Positions 1 through 8,868 of a DNA stretch of 64,000 nt are shown here, one piece after another. Position numbers and translations under genes: made by a program. The stretch covers positions 2,755,001 through 2,819,000 of the forward strand of contig NZ_CVJQ01000001.1 of assembly GCF_001375595.1 (NCBI RefSeq), given 5' to 3'. Source of the stretch: Phenylobacterium immobile (ATCC 35973) (lineage in GTDB: Bacteria; Pseudomonadota; Alphaproteobacteria; Caulobacterales; Caulobacteraceae). Under the pieces are notes generated by a model. That model made no database searches. It was not told the DNA's origin and saw nothing but the letters and a program-made list of their open reading frames with translations. Positions within the stretch are counted from its first letter, which is position 1. The number at the start of each line of letters is the position of its first letter.

Positions 1-1141
1 CTTCTCGACAGATATCGGCCAGGAAGGGGTGATGCTGGACGCCCTGCCGATCATGCGCGACGGCGCCTTCCTGACCGACGCGGTGCGGGCGGCCCTGACA
101 GCGGGGGCCTGGCCGGCGCGTCTGCCGGAGCGCAATATCGCAGACCTCAAGGCCCAGATCGCCGCCTGCGAGGCCGGCGCTGCGGCTGTCCTGGCGATGA
201 TCGCGGCCCACGGCGCGGCGACCGTCACGCGCTATATGGGCTTCGTACAGCGCAACGCCGCCCAGGCGGTCCGCCGCGCGCTCGGCCGCCTGCACGATGG
301 CGAATCCCGCGTGCCCATGGACGGCGGCGGCGAAATCGCTGTCACCGTGCGCGTCGAAGGCGATCACGCCATCCTCGATTTCACGGCGAGCAGCGACCAG
401 CTCGGCTCGAACTTCAATGCGCCCGCGGCGATCGTGGATGCAGCGGTCCTCTACGTGTTCCGCACGCTGGTGAATGACGACATCCCGCTGAACGCCGGCT
501 GCCTGGAGCCACTGGAAGTGCGCACCCGGCCAGGCTCCCTGCTCGACCCCCGCCCGCCGGCCGCCGTCGTCGCCGGCAATGTCGAGACCAGCCAGCACGT
601 GGTCGACGCCCTCTATGCGGCGCTGGGCGTGATGGCCAACGCCCAGGGCTCGATGAACAATTTCACGTTCGGCGACGCGACCCGGCAATATTACGAGACC
701 CTGTGCGGCGGCGCCGGGGCAAGCGCCCGCGCCGATGGCGAGAGCGCCGTCCACACGCACATGACGAACTCGCGCCTCACCGATCCTGAGATCCTGGAGC
801 GGCGGTTCCCCGTGCGCCTCGAGCGCTTCGCCATTCGCCGCGGGTCCGGCGGAACGGGCGTCCATCGCGGCGGCGACGGGGCGCTCCGTCGTCTGCGGTT
901 CCTAAGTCCTATACAGGCGGCCCTCCTCTCCACCCGGCGCATCCACGCGCCGCAGGGCCTCGCAGGCGGCGGCGCGGGCGCGACCGGCGCTCAGCGTTTG
1001 CTCCGGGCCGATGGCGCCGTTACAGAACTCGGCGGCTGCTTCGCGCTGGAGTTGCACGCTGGCGACGCCATCGAGATCGAGACCCCGGGGGGCGGGGGTT
1101 TCGGGTCGGCGGCGAACGTTGAAAATCAAAACACCTCGTGA
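1..1141 (+). CDS. Hydantoinase B / 5-oxoprolinase family protein, C-terminal part (partial)
   Basis: The reading frame is open from base 2, so the gene enters from the left; about 379 residues are visible. The family hydrolyses cyclic amides (5-oxoproline, hydantoins) with ATP. Visible family marks are the DIGQEG stretch at the left edge, FTASSDQLGSNFNAP in the middle, an RRGSGGTGVHRGGDG segment and the closing ETPGGGGFG typical of the HyuB C-terminus. Whether the missing upstream part is a separate HyuB subunit or a fused HyuA-HyuB oxoprolinase cannot be told. The stop TGA overlaps the possible GTG start of the next gene. The family call is firm; the substrate is unknown. Confidence 0.85.
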   Translation, partial: FSTDIGQEGVMLDALPIMRDGAFLTDAVRAALTAGAWPARLPERNIADLKAQIAACEAGAAAVLAMIAAHGAATVTRYMGFVQRNAAQAVRRALGRLHDGESRVPMDGGGEIAVTVRVEGDHAILDFTASSDQLGSNFNAPAAIVDAAVLYVFRTLVNDDIPLNAGCLEPLEVRTRPGSLLDPRPPAAVVAGNVETSQHVVDALYAALGVMANAQGSMNNFTFGDATRQYYETLCGGAGASARADGESAVHTHMTNSRLTDPEILERRFPVRLERFAIRRGSGGTGVHRGGDGALRRLRFLSPIQAALLSTRRIHAPQGLAGGGAGATGAQRLLRADGAVTELGGCFALELHAGDAIEIETPGGGGFGSAANVENQNTS

Positions 1142-1932
1142 GGCGTCCGATGTCCGCTCTACTTTTCGCCCTCGCCCTGCTCGCTCAGGACGCAACCCTG
1201 ACCACCGCCGCGTCAGAGACGCCCGCCGCCGCGCCCGGCCTGCCGCGTGGCGCGCCGCGGGACGATTATCAACTGGTCGCCTGGTGCTATGGGGCGTTGC
1301 GCGGCTACGTCGATCTCTATGACGAAGTGATGCCGGAGGTCACGCGGATCGAGACCACCTACCGCGCGCCAGGTTCCTCTCTCGCCGCCGACCTCAAGGT
1401 TTACGCCGACCAGCGCAGTCAGGGACGCAAGGACCTCGTGCGGTTCCAGGCGGCGCTGACCGCGGCCGAGAAGGCCTCCATGCGGCCGCTGAACGCCCAG
1501 GGCGGCGAGGCCGTCCGCCGCGGTCGCAATGTCTGGTCGTCCGGCCCCGATGTCAGCAAGGCGCGCAAGGCCCAGGAGTGGATGAGTTGGTCTCTGCCCG
1601 CGGTCTGCGGCACGACCGCGGATGCGCTGCAGACGCGTTCGGCGCTGATGGCGCCGGCGCTGCGGGCCAATACAGACGCCCCGCCGGCGACCGAGCCGCC
1701 GCCGGCCAACATCGAGACCGCCGCTGCGCCTGTCGAGCCAGTGCCCGCCTCCCCTGCGTCGGAAGCCGCGACGCCTTCAGCCGCGTCCGCGGAACCTGCG
1801 TCCGGGCCCGTCGTCATCGAGGACGCTCCGGCGGCGGGCGCGTCTGAAGCGCCGTCCGAAGGCCAAGAGCGGCCTTGGACGCGTCGGATGAAAAGGCGGC
1901 AGGAGGCGCTCGGCCGGCCAGCGGCGGAATAA
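1138..1932 (+). CDS. Hypothetical exported protein with Pro/Ala-rich C-terminal tail
   Basis: Start is uncertain. A GTG at 1138 overlaps the previous stop (GTGA); an ATG at 1150 gives MSALLFALALLAQ, a better signal-peptide start. After a hydrophobic N-terminus comes a conserved-looking domain (DDYQLVAWCYGALRGYVDLYDEV..., roughly residues 40-175) with two tryptophan-rich stretches. From about residue 178 to 245 it is a low-complexity Ala/Pro/Glu tail, ending in a basic segment (RRMKRRQEALGR). I do not recognise a named domain. Codon use matches the neighbours, so I accept it as a real gene. The signal peptide suggests a periplasmic role. Confidence 0.7.
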   Translation: MRRPMSALLFALALLAQDATLTTAASETPAAAPGLPRGAPRDDYQLVAWCYGALRGYVDLYDEVMPEVTRIETTYRAPGSSLAADLKVYADQRSQGRKDLVRFQAALTAAEKASMRPLNAQGGEAVRRGRNVWSSGPDVSKARKAQEWMSWSLPAVCGTTADALQTRSALMAPALRANTDAPPATEPPPANIETAAAPVEPVPASPASEAATPSAASAEPASGPVVIEDAPAAGASEAPSEGQERPWTRRMKRRQEALGRPAAE

Positions 1933-2000
1933 CCCCGTTGGCGGATCGAAAACCCGGCTTGGCCGTTAGGTAAGGCGACCCTCCATCTTAAGGATCGCCC

Positions 2001-2285
2001 ATGGCCTACGCCCGCAAGAAGCTGCCTGTATTCCCCGGCGAAGGCCAAATCCGCTTTCGGGGATTCCAGGGGCCGACGGCCTATGAGATCACGGGCGATC
2101 CCTCGACTCTGCGCCTGGGCCCGCTACGCCTGCGCGGCTGGGCCAGCCTCGACGCGGAACTGGCTCAGGAAGCCTTCCGCGCCGGCGAAGCCGAGCTGAC
2201 CCTGGAGAACGGGGCCCACTACCGCTTGACCGTGATTGGCCACACGACCGGCAGCGATGTCGTCTACTTCGAGATGCGCATCTAG
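2001..2285 (+). CDS. Small conserved hypothetical protein (94 aa)
   Basis: A 94-residue soluble protein starting MAYARKKLPVFPGEG, with no signal peptide or membrane segment. It has alternating beta-like stretches (IRFRGFQGPTAYEITGD, LRGWASLDAEL, AELTLENGAHYRLTVIG) and ends EMRI. Strong third-position GC and no competing frame support it as coding. It is a single-gene unit with a short leader and a perfect hairpin after it (2297-2315). Function unknown. Confidence 0.7.
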   Translation: MAYARKKLPVFPGEGQIRFRGFQGPTAYEITGDPSTLRLGPLRLRGWASLDAELAQEAFRAGEAELTLENGAHYRLTVIGHTTGSDVVYFEMRI

Positions 2286-2296
2286 CGTTTCCGTTT

Positions 2297-2315
2297 AGGA
2301 AGCAATCTGCTTCCT
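2297..2315. terminator. Perfect 7-bp hairpin after the 94-aa gene
   Basis: AGGAAGC and GCTTCCT flank a 5-nt loop, 12 bases past the stop at 2285. There is no clear T-run, so termination is plausible rather than proven; the element is symmetrical and could also be an operator for the pirin gene at 2398. Confidence 0.4.
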
Positions 2316-2397
2316 GCCCCGATCTTTATCTCTTCATCGGCGAGATTATGTTGTCCTCAACAGAGGCGCTGGCCGACGCCGGCGCGGAGGATGACCG

Positions 2398-3096
2398 ATG
2401 ATTGAACGCCGTAACTTCAGCGACCTGGGCGGCGCCGACCATGGCTGGCTCAAGGCCCGCCATCACTTCTCGTTCGCCGACTATCATGACGCCGACCGGA
2501 TGAGCTGGGGGCCGATCCGCGTCTGGAACGACGACGAGATCGCGCCGAACTCAGGCTTCCCGCCGCACCCTCACGCCGACATGGAAATCATCACCTATGT
2601 CCGCGACGGGGCGATCACCCATCAGGACAGCCTGGGCAACAAGGGCCGCACTGAAGCCGGCGACGTTCAGGTGATGAGCGCGGGCTCCGGCATCCGCCAT
2701 GCCGAATATAACCTTGAGCCCGACGTCACCCGCCTGTTTCAGATTTGGATCATTCCGACCCAGCGCGGCGGCGAGCCGACGTGGGGCGCCCGGCCCTTCC
2801 CCAAGGGCGTGCGCGCCGGCCAGTTCGTGGCGCTCGCCAGCGGCGTCGAGGGCGACGACGACGCCCTGCCGATCCGCACAGACGCTCGCGTCCTGGGCGC
2901 GACCCTGAAGGCCGGTGAAACCACGGAGTATCCGATCGGCGCGTCCCGCTTCGGCTACCTGGTCCCGGCGGTCGGGCGCATCAGCGTCAACGGGATCGAA
3001 CTGGGCGCCCGCGACGGGGCCGCCATTCGTGATGAGGCGGTGCTCAAGGTCACGGCGCTCGAAGACGCCGAGATCGTCCTGGTGGACGCGGCCTAG
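2398..3096 (+). CDS. Pirin family protein (bicupin; YhhW/quercetinase-like)
   Basis: A full-length pirin of 232 residues. The N-terminal cupin carries the metal ligands His57 and His59 (PPHPHADMEIITYV) and His101/Glu103 (GSGIRHAEYN), matching the His/His/His/Glu set known for pirins. The GDVQVMSAGSGI segment is diagnostic. Pirins bind iron and several bacterial members cleave quercetin in vitro; the physiological role is usually stress or metabolism linked and is not shown here. ATG at 2398 follows a good GGAGGA ribosome site. It stands alone and converges with the DUF3297 gene, overlapping it by 4 bases at the stop codons. Confidence 0.9.
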   Translation: MIERRNFSDLGGADHGWLKARHHFSFADYHDADRMSWGPIRVWNDDEIAPNSGFPPHPHADMEIITYVRDGAITHQDSLGNKGRTEAGDVQVMSAGSGIRHAEYNLEPDVTRLFQIWIIPTQRGGEPTWGARPFPKGVRAGQFVALASGVEGDDDALPIRTDARVLGATLKAGETTEYPIGASRFGYLVPAVGRISVNGIELGARDGAAIRDEAVLKVTALEDAEIVLVDAA

Positions 3097-3350
3097 CCTT
3101 CGCCCTTGATGTAGGGCTCGACCGATCCGTTGAGCTTCATCGTCAAGGGATTGCCCTTGCGGTCGCGCGCCGCAAGGGCGACGCGGATCCAGCCTTCGCT
3201 GACGCAATACTCGTCCACGTTGGTCTTTTCTTCGCCCTTGAAGCGAATGCCGACGCCCTGCTGCAACAGGGCCTCGTCGTAATAGGGGCTGCCGGGGTTA
3301 GTCGACAGACGGTCGGGCAAGGCCGGCAGGGCGGGCATGTCTTCGCTCAT
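3093..3350 (-). CDS. DUF3297 family protein (small glutathione peroxidase-annotated family)
   Basis: I use the ATG at 3350 (MSEDMPALPALPDRL), giving 85 residues; an in-frame ATG at 3386 adds 12 unlikely residues. The core is LPDRLSTNPGSPYYDE, then IRFKGEEKTNVDEYCVSEGWIRV and KLNGSVEPYI, the usual pattern of DUF3297, small soluble proteins common in alphaproteobacteria. Function is not established. It converges with pirin, and the stops overlap. Confidence 0.85.
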   Translation of the reverse strand: MSEDMPALPALPDRLSTNPGSPYYDEALLQQGVGIRFKGEEKTNVDEYCVSEGWIRVALAARDRKGNPLTMKLNGSVEPYIKGEG

Positions 3351-3397
3351 GGCCGGCGAGGTCGCACGAGCCGCGGTTTCGATCAAGCCCGCAGCAA

Positions 3398-3430
3398 AAA
3401 GCCCGCCTCCCGTTATCGGGGGCGGGCTTT
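3398..3430 (-). terminator. Intrinsic terminator of the urcA-type gene
   Basis: On the minus strand a GC-rich stem (AAAGCCCGCC paired with GGCGGGC, about 10 bp) is followed by a T-run (TTTTTTGC). It lies 18 bases past the stop of the UrcA gene at 3448. Confidence 0.75.
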
Positions 3431-3447
3431 CCGCATCCTGCCATGTC

Positions 3448-3780
3448 TCAGCGAGCGGCGAGGGTCACCGACCGGGCGGCCTTGGAAGCCAGTTGCTGGT
3501 CGCGGGCGAGGCTCGCCTGGTCGGCGATCTCTTCGCGGACGGCGCCTTCGCAGGCTGCCATTTGCGACATGCTGCGGTTGAAGCAGAGCTTACGGACGGC
3601 GCCGTCGGCGCGGGTCTTGAGGACCAGCTGGCCGTCGATGCTGTTCAGGTCGATGTCGGAGACGCGGATGCGAGCGGCGGGTTGCTCGGCGGCTGCGGCG
3701 TGGGTCGCGACGGCGGCGATCGGCACAAAGGCCAGGGCCAGGGCGGCGACGGTGGCGATGCGGGTGGTCAGCGTGTTCAT
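3448..3780 (-). CDS. UrcA family protein (exported, cysteine-containing)
   Basis: Start chosen at ATG 3780 (MNTLTTRIATVAALALAF...), which begins a clear signal peptide cleaved near AHAAAAE; the open frame runs back to 3849 but those codons are in an AT-rich leader. The mature part, about 80 residues, has the UrcA hallmark: a short beta strand with IRVSDIDLNS, then a helix with two cysteines (LCFNRS and MAACEGAV) that probably form a disulfide. Family function is unknown; members are periplasmic and abundant in Caulobacterales and Sphingomonadales. Monocistronic, with its own terminator. Confidence 0.85.
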   Translation of the reverse strand: MNTLTTRIATVAALALAFVPIAAVATHAAAAEQPAARIRVSDIDLNSIDGQLVLKTRADGAVRKLCFNRSMSQMAACEGAVREEIADQASLARDQQLASKAARSVTLAAR

Positions 3781-4021
3781 GGTGTTCAGTCCCTCGTTTG
3801 AATGTCTTGGCGGGGCGTGTCCCGCCGCTGAGGAAATGAATACTTCCACGGCTTCTGAAAGTCCCGTGAATAGGTCGTAATGACTTCGATTTAAGAATAT
3901 TACTCTGCATTCATTACATGCGATTTAGTTTGTTACTTGGCGTTCACTTTTGTGCGCCCCCGCGTCGGAACGCGGGACCGCCGACCGTCCTTGAAGGACG
4001 AACGACCCAAAGGAGCTCGCG
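3781..4021. promoter_or_regulatory. AT-rich divergent promoter region with inverted repeat
   Basis: This 240-bp divergent spacer between urcA-type and VOC genes is distinctly AT-rich for the window around 3880-3950. It contains a perfect 7-bp inverted repeat, GTAATGA (3877-3883) and TCATTAC (3911-3917), 27 bases apart. It probably holds both promoters. A ribosome site AAAGGAGC precedes the VOC start. No regulator can be assigned. Confidence 0.35.
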
Positions 4022-4498
4022 ATGCAGAAGATCCGCACCTGCCTGTGGTTCAACGGAAACGCCCCCGAGGCCATGGCCTTTTACCAGTCGGTATTTCCCG
4101 GCCCCGCCGGCAAGCTGACCTACTTCACCACCGACACCGACCATGGCGAGAAGGGCAAGGTGCTCACCGCCGAGTGGGAGATGGCCGGCGTCGAATTCAT
4201 GGCGATCAACGGCGATATCGATTTCCCCTTCAGCGAGGCGGTCTCGCTGTCTGTGGACTGCGCCGACCAGGCCGAGGTCGACCGGCTGTGGGCGGCCCTG
4301 CTGGCTGACGGCGGGACGGAGTCGGTCTGCGGCTGGCTGAAGGACCGGTTCGGGATGTCCTGGCAGGTCGTGCCCCGGCGCCTGCCGGAACTGCTGGCCG
4401 ACCCCGACCAGGCCAAGGCCGGGCGCGTCCTGCAGGCCATGATGCAGATGGTGAAGATCGACGTCGCCCAGCTGGAAGCGGCCGCAGCGGCCGGCTGA
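4022..4498 (+). CDS. VOC superfamily protein, PhnB / 3-demethylubiquinone methyltransferase-like
   Basis: 158 residues starting MQKIRTCLWFNGNAPEAMAFYQSVFPG, the standard opening of the PhnB-type glyoxalase/VOC family, with WEMAGVEFMAINGD and a C-terminal DRFGMSWQVVPRRLPELL. These proteins bind a divalent metal and a small ligand; despite the common 3-demethylubiquinone-9 methyltransferase label they have no SAM-binding fold. A strong AGGAG ribosome site fixes the start. Substrate unknown. Confidence 0.85.
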   Translation: MQKIRTCLWFNGNAPEAMAFYQSVFPGPAGKLTYFTTDTDHGEKGKVLTAEWEMAGVEFMAINGDIDFPFSEAVSLSVDCADQAEVDRLWAALLADGGTESVCGWLKDRFGMSWQVVPRRLPELLADPDQAKAGRVLQAMMQMVKIDVAQLEAAAAAG

Positions 4499-4574
4499 TT
4501 GTCGAAGGCATGACAGGGGCGGACTGGACAAGTCCGCCCTTCCCGCGCTCTCCTGTCACAAACCAGAAACGCGA

Positions 4575-4949
4575 ATGGGAGAGCGCGTGCCGGAAGTCAG
4601 CTGCCACTGCGGTCAGGCGAAGCTCACGGCGCCGCGCCCGCCGGCCGAGGTCGTGGAGTGCAACTGCTCCATCTGCCGAAGGTTGGGCGCACGCTGGGCC
4701 CATTACCAGCAGTCCGAGATCACTCTGCCTAAGCCTGGCACGACCCAGCCCTATGTCTGGGGCGACCGGATGCTGGCCTTCCACCGCTGCCGTAGCTGCG
4801 GCTGCGTCACCCACTGGCAGTCGCTCAGCGGCGCCCAGCAGCGCATGGCCGTCAACGCCCGCCTGATCGACGGCCTCGACTGGGACCACATCCGCATCCG
4901 CCAGTTCGACGGCGCCTCGACGTGGACCTTCCAGGACGACGAGACGTAG
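4575..4949 (+). CDS. GFA family protein (zinc-binding, glutathione-dependent formaldehyde-activating type)
   Basis: A 124-residue GFA domain with the zinc-binding cysteine pattern: CHCG near the N-terminus, CNCSICRRLG, and CRSCGC with HW. GFA proteins are named for glutathione-dependent formaldehyde activation but most have no assigned substrate. The start could be ATG 4575 (MGERVPEV) or the GTG 12 bases on (VPEVSCHCG). It is followed by the GIY-YIG gene 15 bases later. A truncated second GFA gene lies at 54749. Confidence 0.85.
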   Translation: MGERVPEVSCHCGQAKLTAPRPPAEVVECNCSICRRLGARWAHYQQSEITLPKPGTTQPYVWGDRMLAFHRCRSCGCVTHWQSLSGAQQRMAVNARLIDGLDWDHIRIRQFDGASTWTFQDDET

Positions 4950-4964
4950 GAGCGTTTCCTGCCG

Positions 4965-5321
4965 GTGGAGCGTAGCTTCTACGTTTACGTCCTCGCCAGC
5001 CAGCCGAACGGCACGCTCTACACCCGGGTAACCGGGGACCTTTCGCACCGTGTGTGGACGCATAAGCAGCGCGAGAGTGGCGGATTCACCGCTCAATACG
5101 GCGTCACTCAGCTCGTCTGGTACAAAGCGTTTCCAACGGCCGACGGAGCCGTTACGGCGGAGAAGCGCATCAAACGCTGTCGACGCGCTTGGAAGCTACA
5201 ACTCATCGAGAAGTCGAACCCGCAGGGGCGCGACCTCTATGAGACGTTCAACCAACAACCCCGTCAGCCCGGCCGCAGTGAAGCGGAGAGCCGGGACCCA
5301 GGGCCGGTGCACAGCCCATGA
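4965..5321 (+). CDS. GIY-YIG nuclease family protein with altered second motif
   Basis: The GTG start at 4965 gives FYVYVLASQPNGTLYTRVTGDLSHRVWTH in the order expected for small UPF0213-type GIY-YIG proteins, followed by the conserved AEKRIKRCRRAWKLQLIEK block with its catalytic Glu. The second motif, normally Y-x-G-V-T, reads YTRVT: the glycine is arginine, a single-base change from GGG to CGG. The arginine of the DLxxR segment is kept. The last 25 or so residues come from an intergenic palindrome and the stop lies inside it, so the C-terminus is probably extended beyond the ancestral stop. Activity is doubtful. Confidence 0.7.
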   Translation: MERSFYVYVLASQPNGTLYTRVTGDLSHRVWTHKQRESGGFTAQYGVTQLVWYKAFPTADGAVTAEKRIKRCRRAWKLQLIEKSNPQGRDLYETFNQQPRQPGRSEAESRDPGPVHSP

Positions 5322-5334
5322 CCCTGGGTCCCGG
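5291..5334. repeat. Palindromic intergenic repeat (REP-like), 13-bp arms
   Basis: CCGGGACCCAGGG (5291-5303) and CCCTGGGTCCCGG (5322-5334) form a perfect 13-bp inverted repeat with an 18-base loop, between the convergent GIY-YIG and ettA genes. Such 'accctgggtcccgg' units are typical dispersed extragenic palindromes in this group. It could act as a bidirectional terminator. Only one full copy is seen in the window. Confidence 0.65.
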
Positions 5335-5376
5335 ATCGACCTTGCAGGCCGTCCGGGATGACGGAATAGGGTAAAG

Positions 5377-7044
<1,668 letters not shown>

Positions 7045-7215
7045 GGGGCGTGAGCTCGCTCGCGATCGAGGAAAATGGGGGTCGCGCAGGCAGATAGCCC
7101 CCGCCCGGCCACTTCGCAACGGCGCGCCTATGTCGCGGGAACGATCCTCCCCGCTCAGCGCTTCCAAGAGCGATGGACCCGCCGGGTCCTAAGTCACTGA
7201 CGAAGGAGAACTTCG

Positions 7216-7398
7216 ATGCACAAGGACGAGATCAAGGGCGCCGCCAAGGACGCCGCGGGCTCCATCAAGGAAGCCGCCGGCAAGGCCACCGGCAATGAGC
7301 GTCTCGAAGCTGAAGGCGTGGCGGATCGCGCGTCGGGCAAGCTTCAAAAGGGCGTCGGCTCCATCAAGGACGCCGCCCGCGAAGCCCTGAAGAAGTAA
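7216..7398 (+). CDS. CsbD family stress protein
   Basis: 60 residues, highly charged and Ala/Gly/Lys-rich, with the CsbD repeat pattern (KDEIKGAAKDAAGSIKEAAGKATGNERLEAEG and GKLQKGVGSIKDAAREALKK, quoted in part). CsbD-like proteins are intrinsically disordered general-stress proteins, often under the general stress sigma factor. AAGGAGA lies 8 bases upstream of the ATG. A GC-rich terminator follows at once. Confidence 0.9.
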   Translation: MHKDEIKGAAKDAAGSIKEAAGKATGNERLEAEGVADRASGKLQKGVGSIKDAAREALKK

Positions 7399-7408
7399 GA
7401 CGACAGGC

Positions 7409-7440
7409 CGCGGCGGTCGTCAGGCCGCCGCGCCTTTCTT
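7409..7440 (+). terminator. Terminator after the CsbD gene, overlapping the permease 3' end
   Basis: CGCGGCGG (7409-7416) pairs with CCGCCGCG (7425-7432), followed by CCTTTCTT on the plus strand. The stem covers the stop codon of the convergent permease gene, whose Ala-rich C-terminus is encoded by it. Confidence 0.65.
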
Positions 7441-8805
7441 CCCTTTCCGGAAGACGAAGAAGCAGCCTGCTACCAGGGCGGCCAGCAGTCCGCTCACCCA
7501 GAATTGGCTGGCCAGGCTCGGCGTCAGCGTCATCGCCGCCAAGACCCCCACGATCGCCGCGACTGTCACGTAGCTGAGCCAGGGGAACAGCCACACTTTG
7601 AACTGCAGCCGGCCCGGATCGGTCCGCTCGAATTCGCGCCTGAGCCGGATCTGCGCCAGCGCCGACAGCAGGTAGATCACCAGCATGGTCGCGCCTGAAG
7701 CATTCACCAGGAAGGCGAAGACTCCGTCCGGCGAGATCACCGCCGCCAGGATCGCCAGCCAACCGAAGCTCGACGCAATCAGGATCGAGCGCGCCGGCAC
7801 CTTTCGCCTGTTGACCGCCACCGCCCACTGCGGCGCGTCGCCCCGGCTGGCCAGGGTGAACAGAATTCGCGACGCCACATAGAGCCCTGAGTTCAGGCAC
7901 GAGAGCACCGCCGTCAGCACGATGACATTGGTGATGGCGCCGGCCGCCGGCACATTGATCCGCTCCATGGCGAGCACGAAGGGCGATTGGCCCGGCGTGA
8001 TCTCGTTCCACGGCACGATGGCCAGGATCAGGAACAGCGCGCCCACATAGAACAGGATGATCCGAAGGATCACCGAGCTGGTCAGCTTGGCGATGGTTTG
8101 GGCCGGCTCCGGCGACTCCGCTGCGGCGATGGTCGATATCTCCGCGCCGCACAGCGAGAAGATCACCGTGGTCACGCCGGCCAGCACCGAAGCCGGTCCC
8201 ATGGGCGCAAAACCGCCATGAGCGACGAGGTTGGAGATGTCTGGCCCGCGCCCCGAGGTCAGGCCCAGCACATAGGCGCCGGCGACAACGATGAAGGCGA
8301 CGATCGCGCCCACCTTCAGCGAGGCGAACCAGAACTCCGTCTCGCCATAGGTCCGCGTCGAGGTGAGGTTCGAGCCCGTCAGCACCGCCAGAAGCGCCCA
8401 GCCGACCAGCCAGAGCGGCAGGTCGATCCAGTGCTGGATCAGGGTCGCCCCGGCGATGGCCTCGATCGCTACGACCACGACCCAGAAATACCAGTAGAGC
8501 CAGCCGGAGGTGAAACCCGCCCAGTTCCCCAGGCCCACACGGGCGAATTCGGTGAAGGCGGTGATCCCCGGCAGCGCCAGGGCCATCTCGCCCAGCATCC
8601 GCATGACCATCAGGACGATCAACCCGGCCAGGGCGTAGCTGACCAGGATCGCCGGCCCCACCGCATGGATCGAGGCGCTGGACCCGACGAACAGCCCCGC
8701 CCCGATGATGCCGCCGATGGAAATCATGGCCACGTGCCGCGACAACAGGGTCCGGCCCAGCGGCGAGTCCACCGCCTCTTCAGGCTCGAGCGCGGGAATT
8801 TTCAT
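7420..8805 (-). CDS. Amino acid permease (APC family, GABA/beta-alanine type)
   Basis: 461 residues from ATG 8805, preceded by GAGGAGA; about 12 hydrophobic segments. The first helix has the APC substrate-site motif IGGIIGAGLFVGSS, and helix 3 has the ALPGITAFTEFARVGLG block of the GabP/AAT group. It is an inner-membrane amino acid/proton symporter. Its place just downstream of an omega-amino-acid transaminase and regulator suggests import of beta-alanine, GABA or a related amine acid; the exact substrate is inferred from context. Confidence 0.85.
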   Translation of the reverse strand: MKIPALEPEEAVDSPLGRTLLSRHVAMISIGGIIGAGLFVGSSASIHAVGPAILVSYALAGLIVLMVMRMLGEMALALPGITAFTEFARVGLGNWAGFTSGWLYWYFWVVVVAIEAIAGATLIQHWIDLPLWLVGWALLAVLTGSNLTSTRTYGETEFWFASLKVGAIVAFIVVAGAYVLGLTSGRGPDISNLVAHGGFAPMGPASVLAGVTTVIFSLCGAEISTIAAAESPEPAQTIAKLTSSVILRIILFYVGALFLILAIVPWNEITPGQSPFVLAMERINVPAAGAITNVIVLTAVLSCLNSGLYVASRILFTLASRGDAPQWAVAVNRRKVPARSILIASSFGWLAILAAVISPDGVFAFLVNASGATMLVIYLLSALAQIRLRREFERTDPGRLQFKVWLFPWLSYVTVAAIVGVLAAMTLTPSLASQFWVSGLLAALVAGCFFVFRKGKKGAAA

Positions 8806-8868
8806 TGGAAGTCTCCTCAAGCTCGACCTTGGAGCCAGACAGCCCACCGGGAAAGCCGCGCTTCGGCC

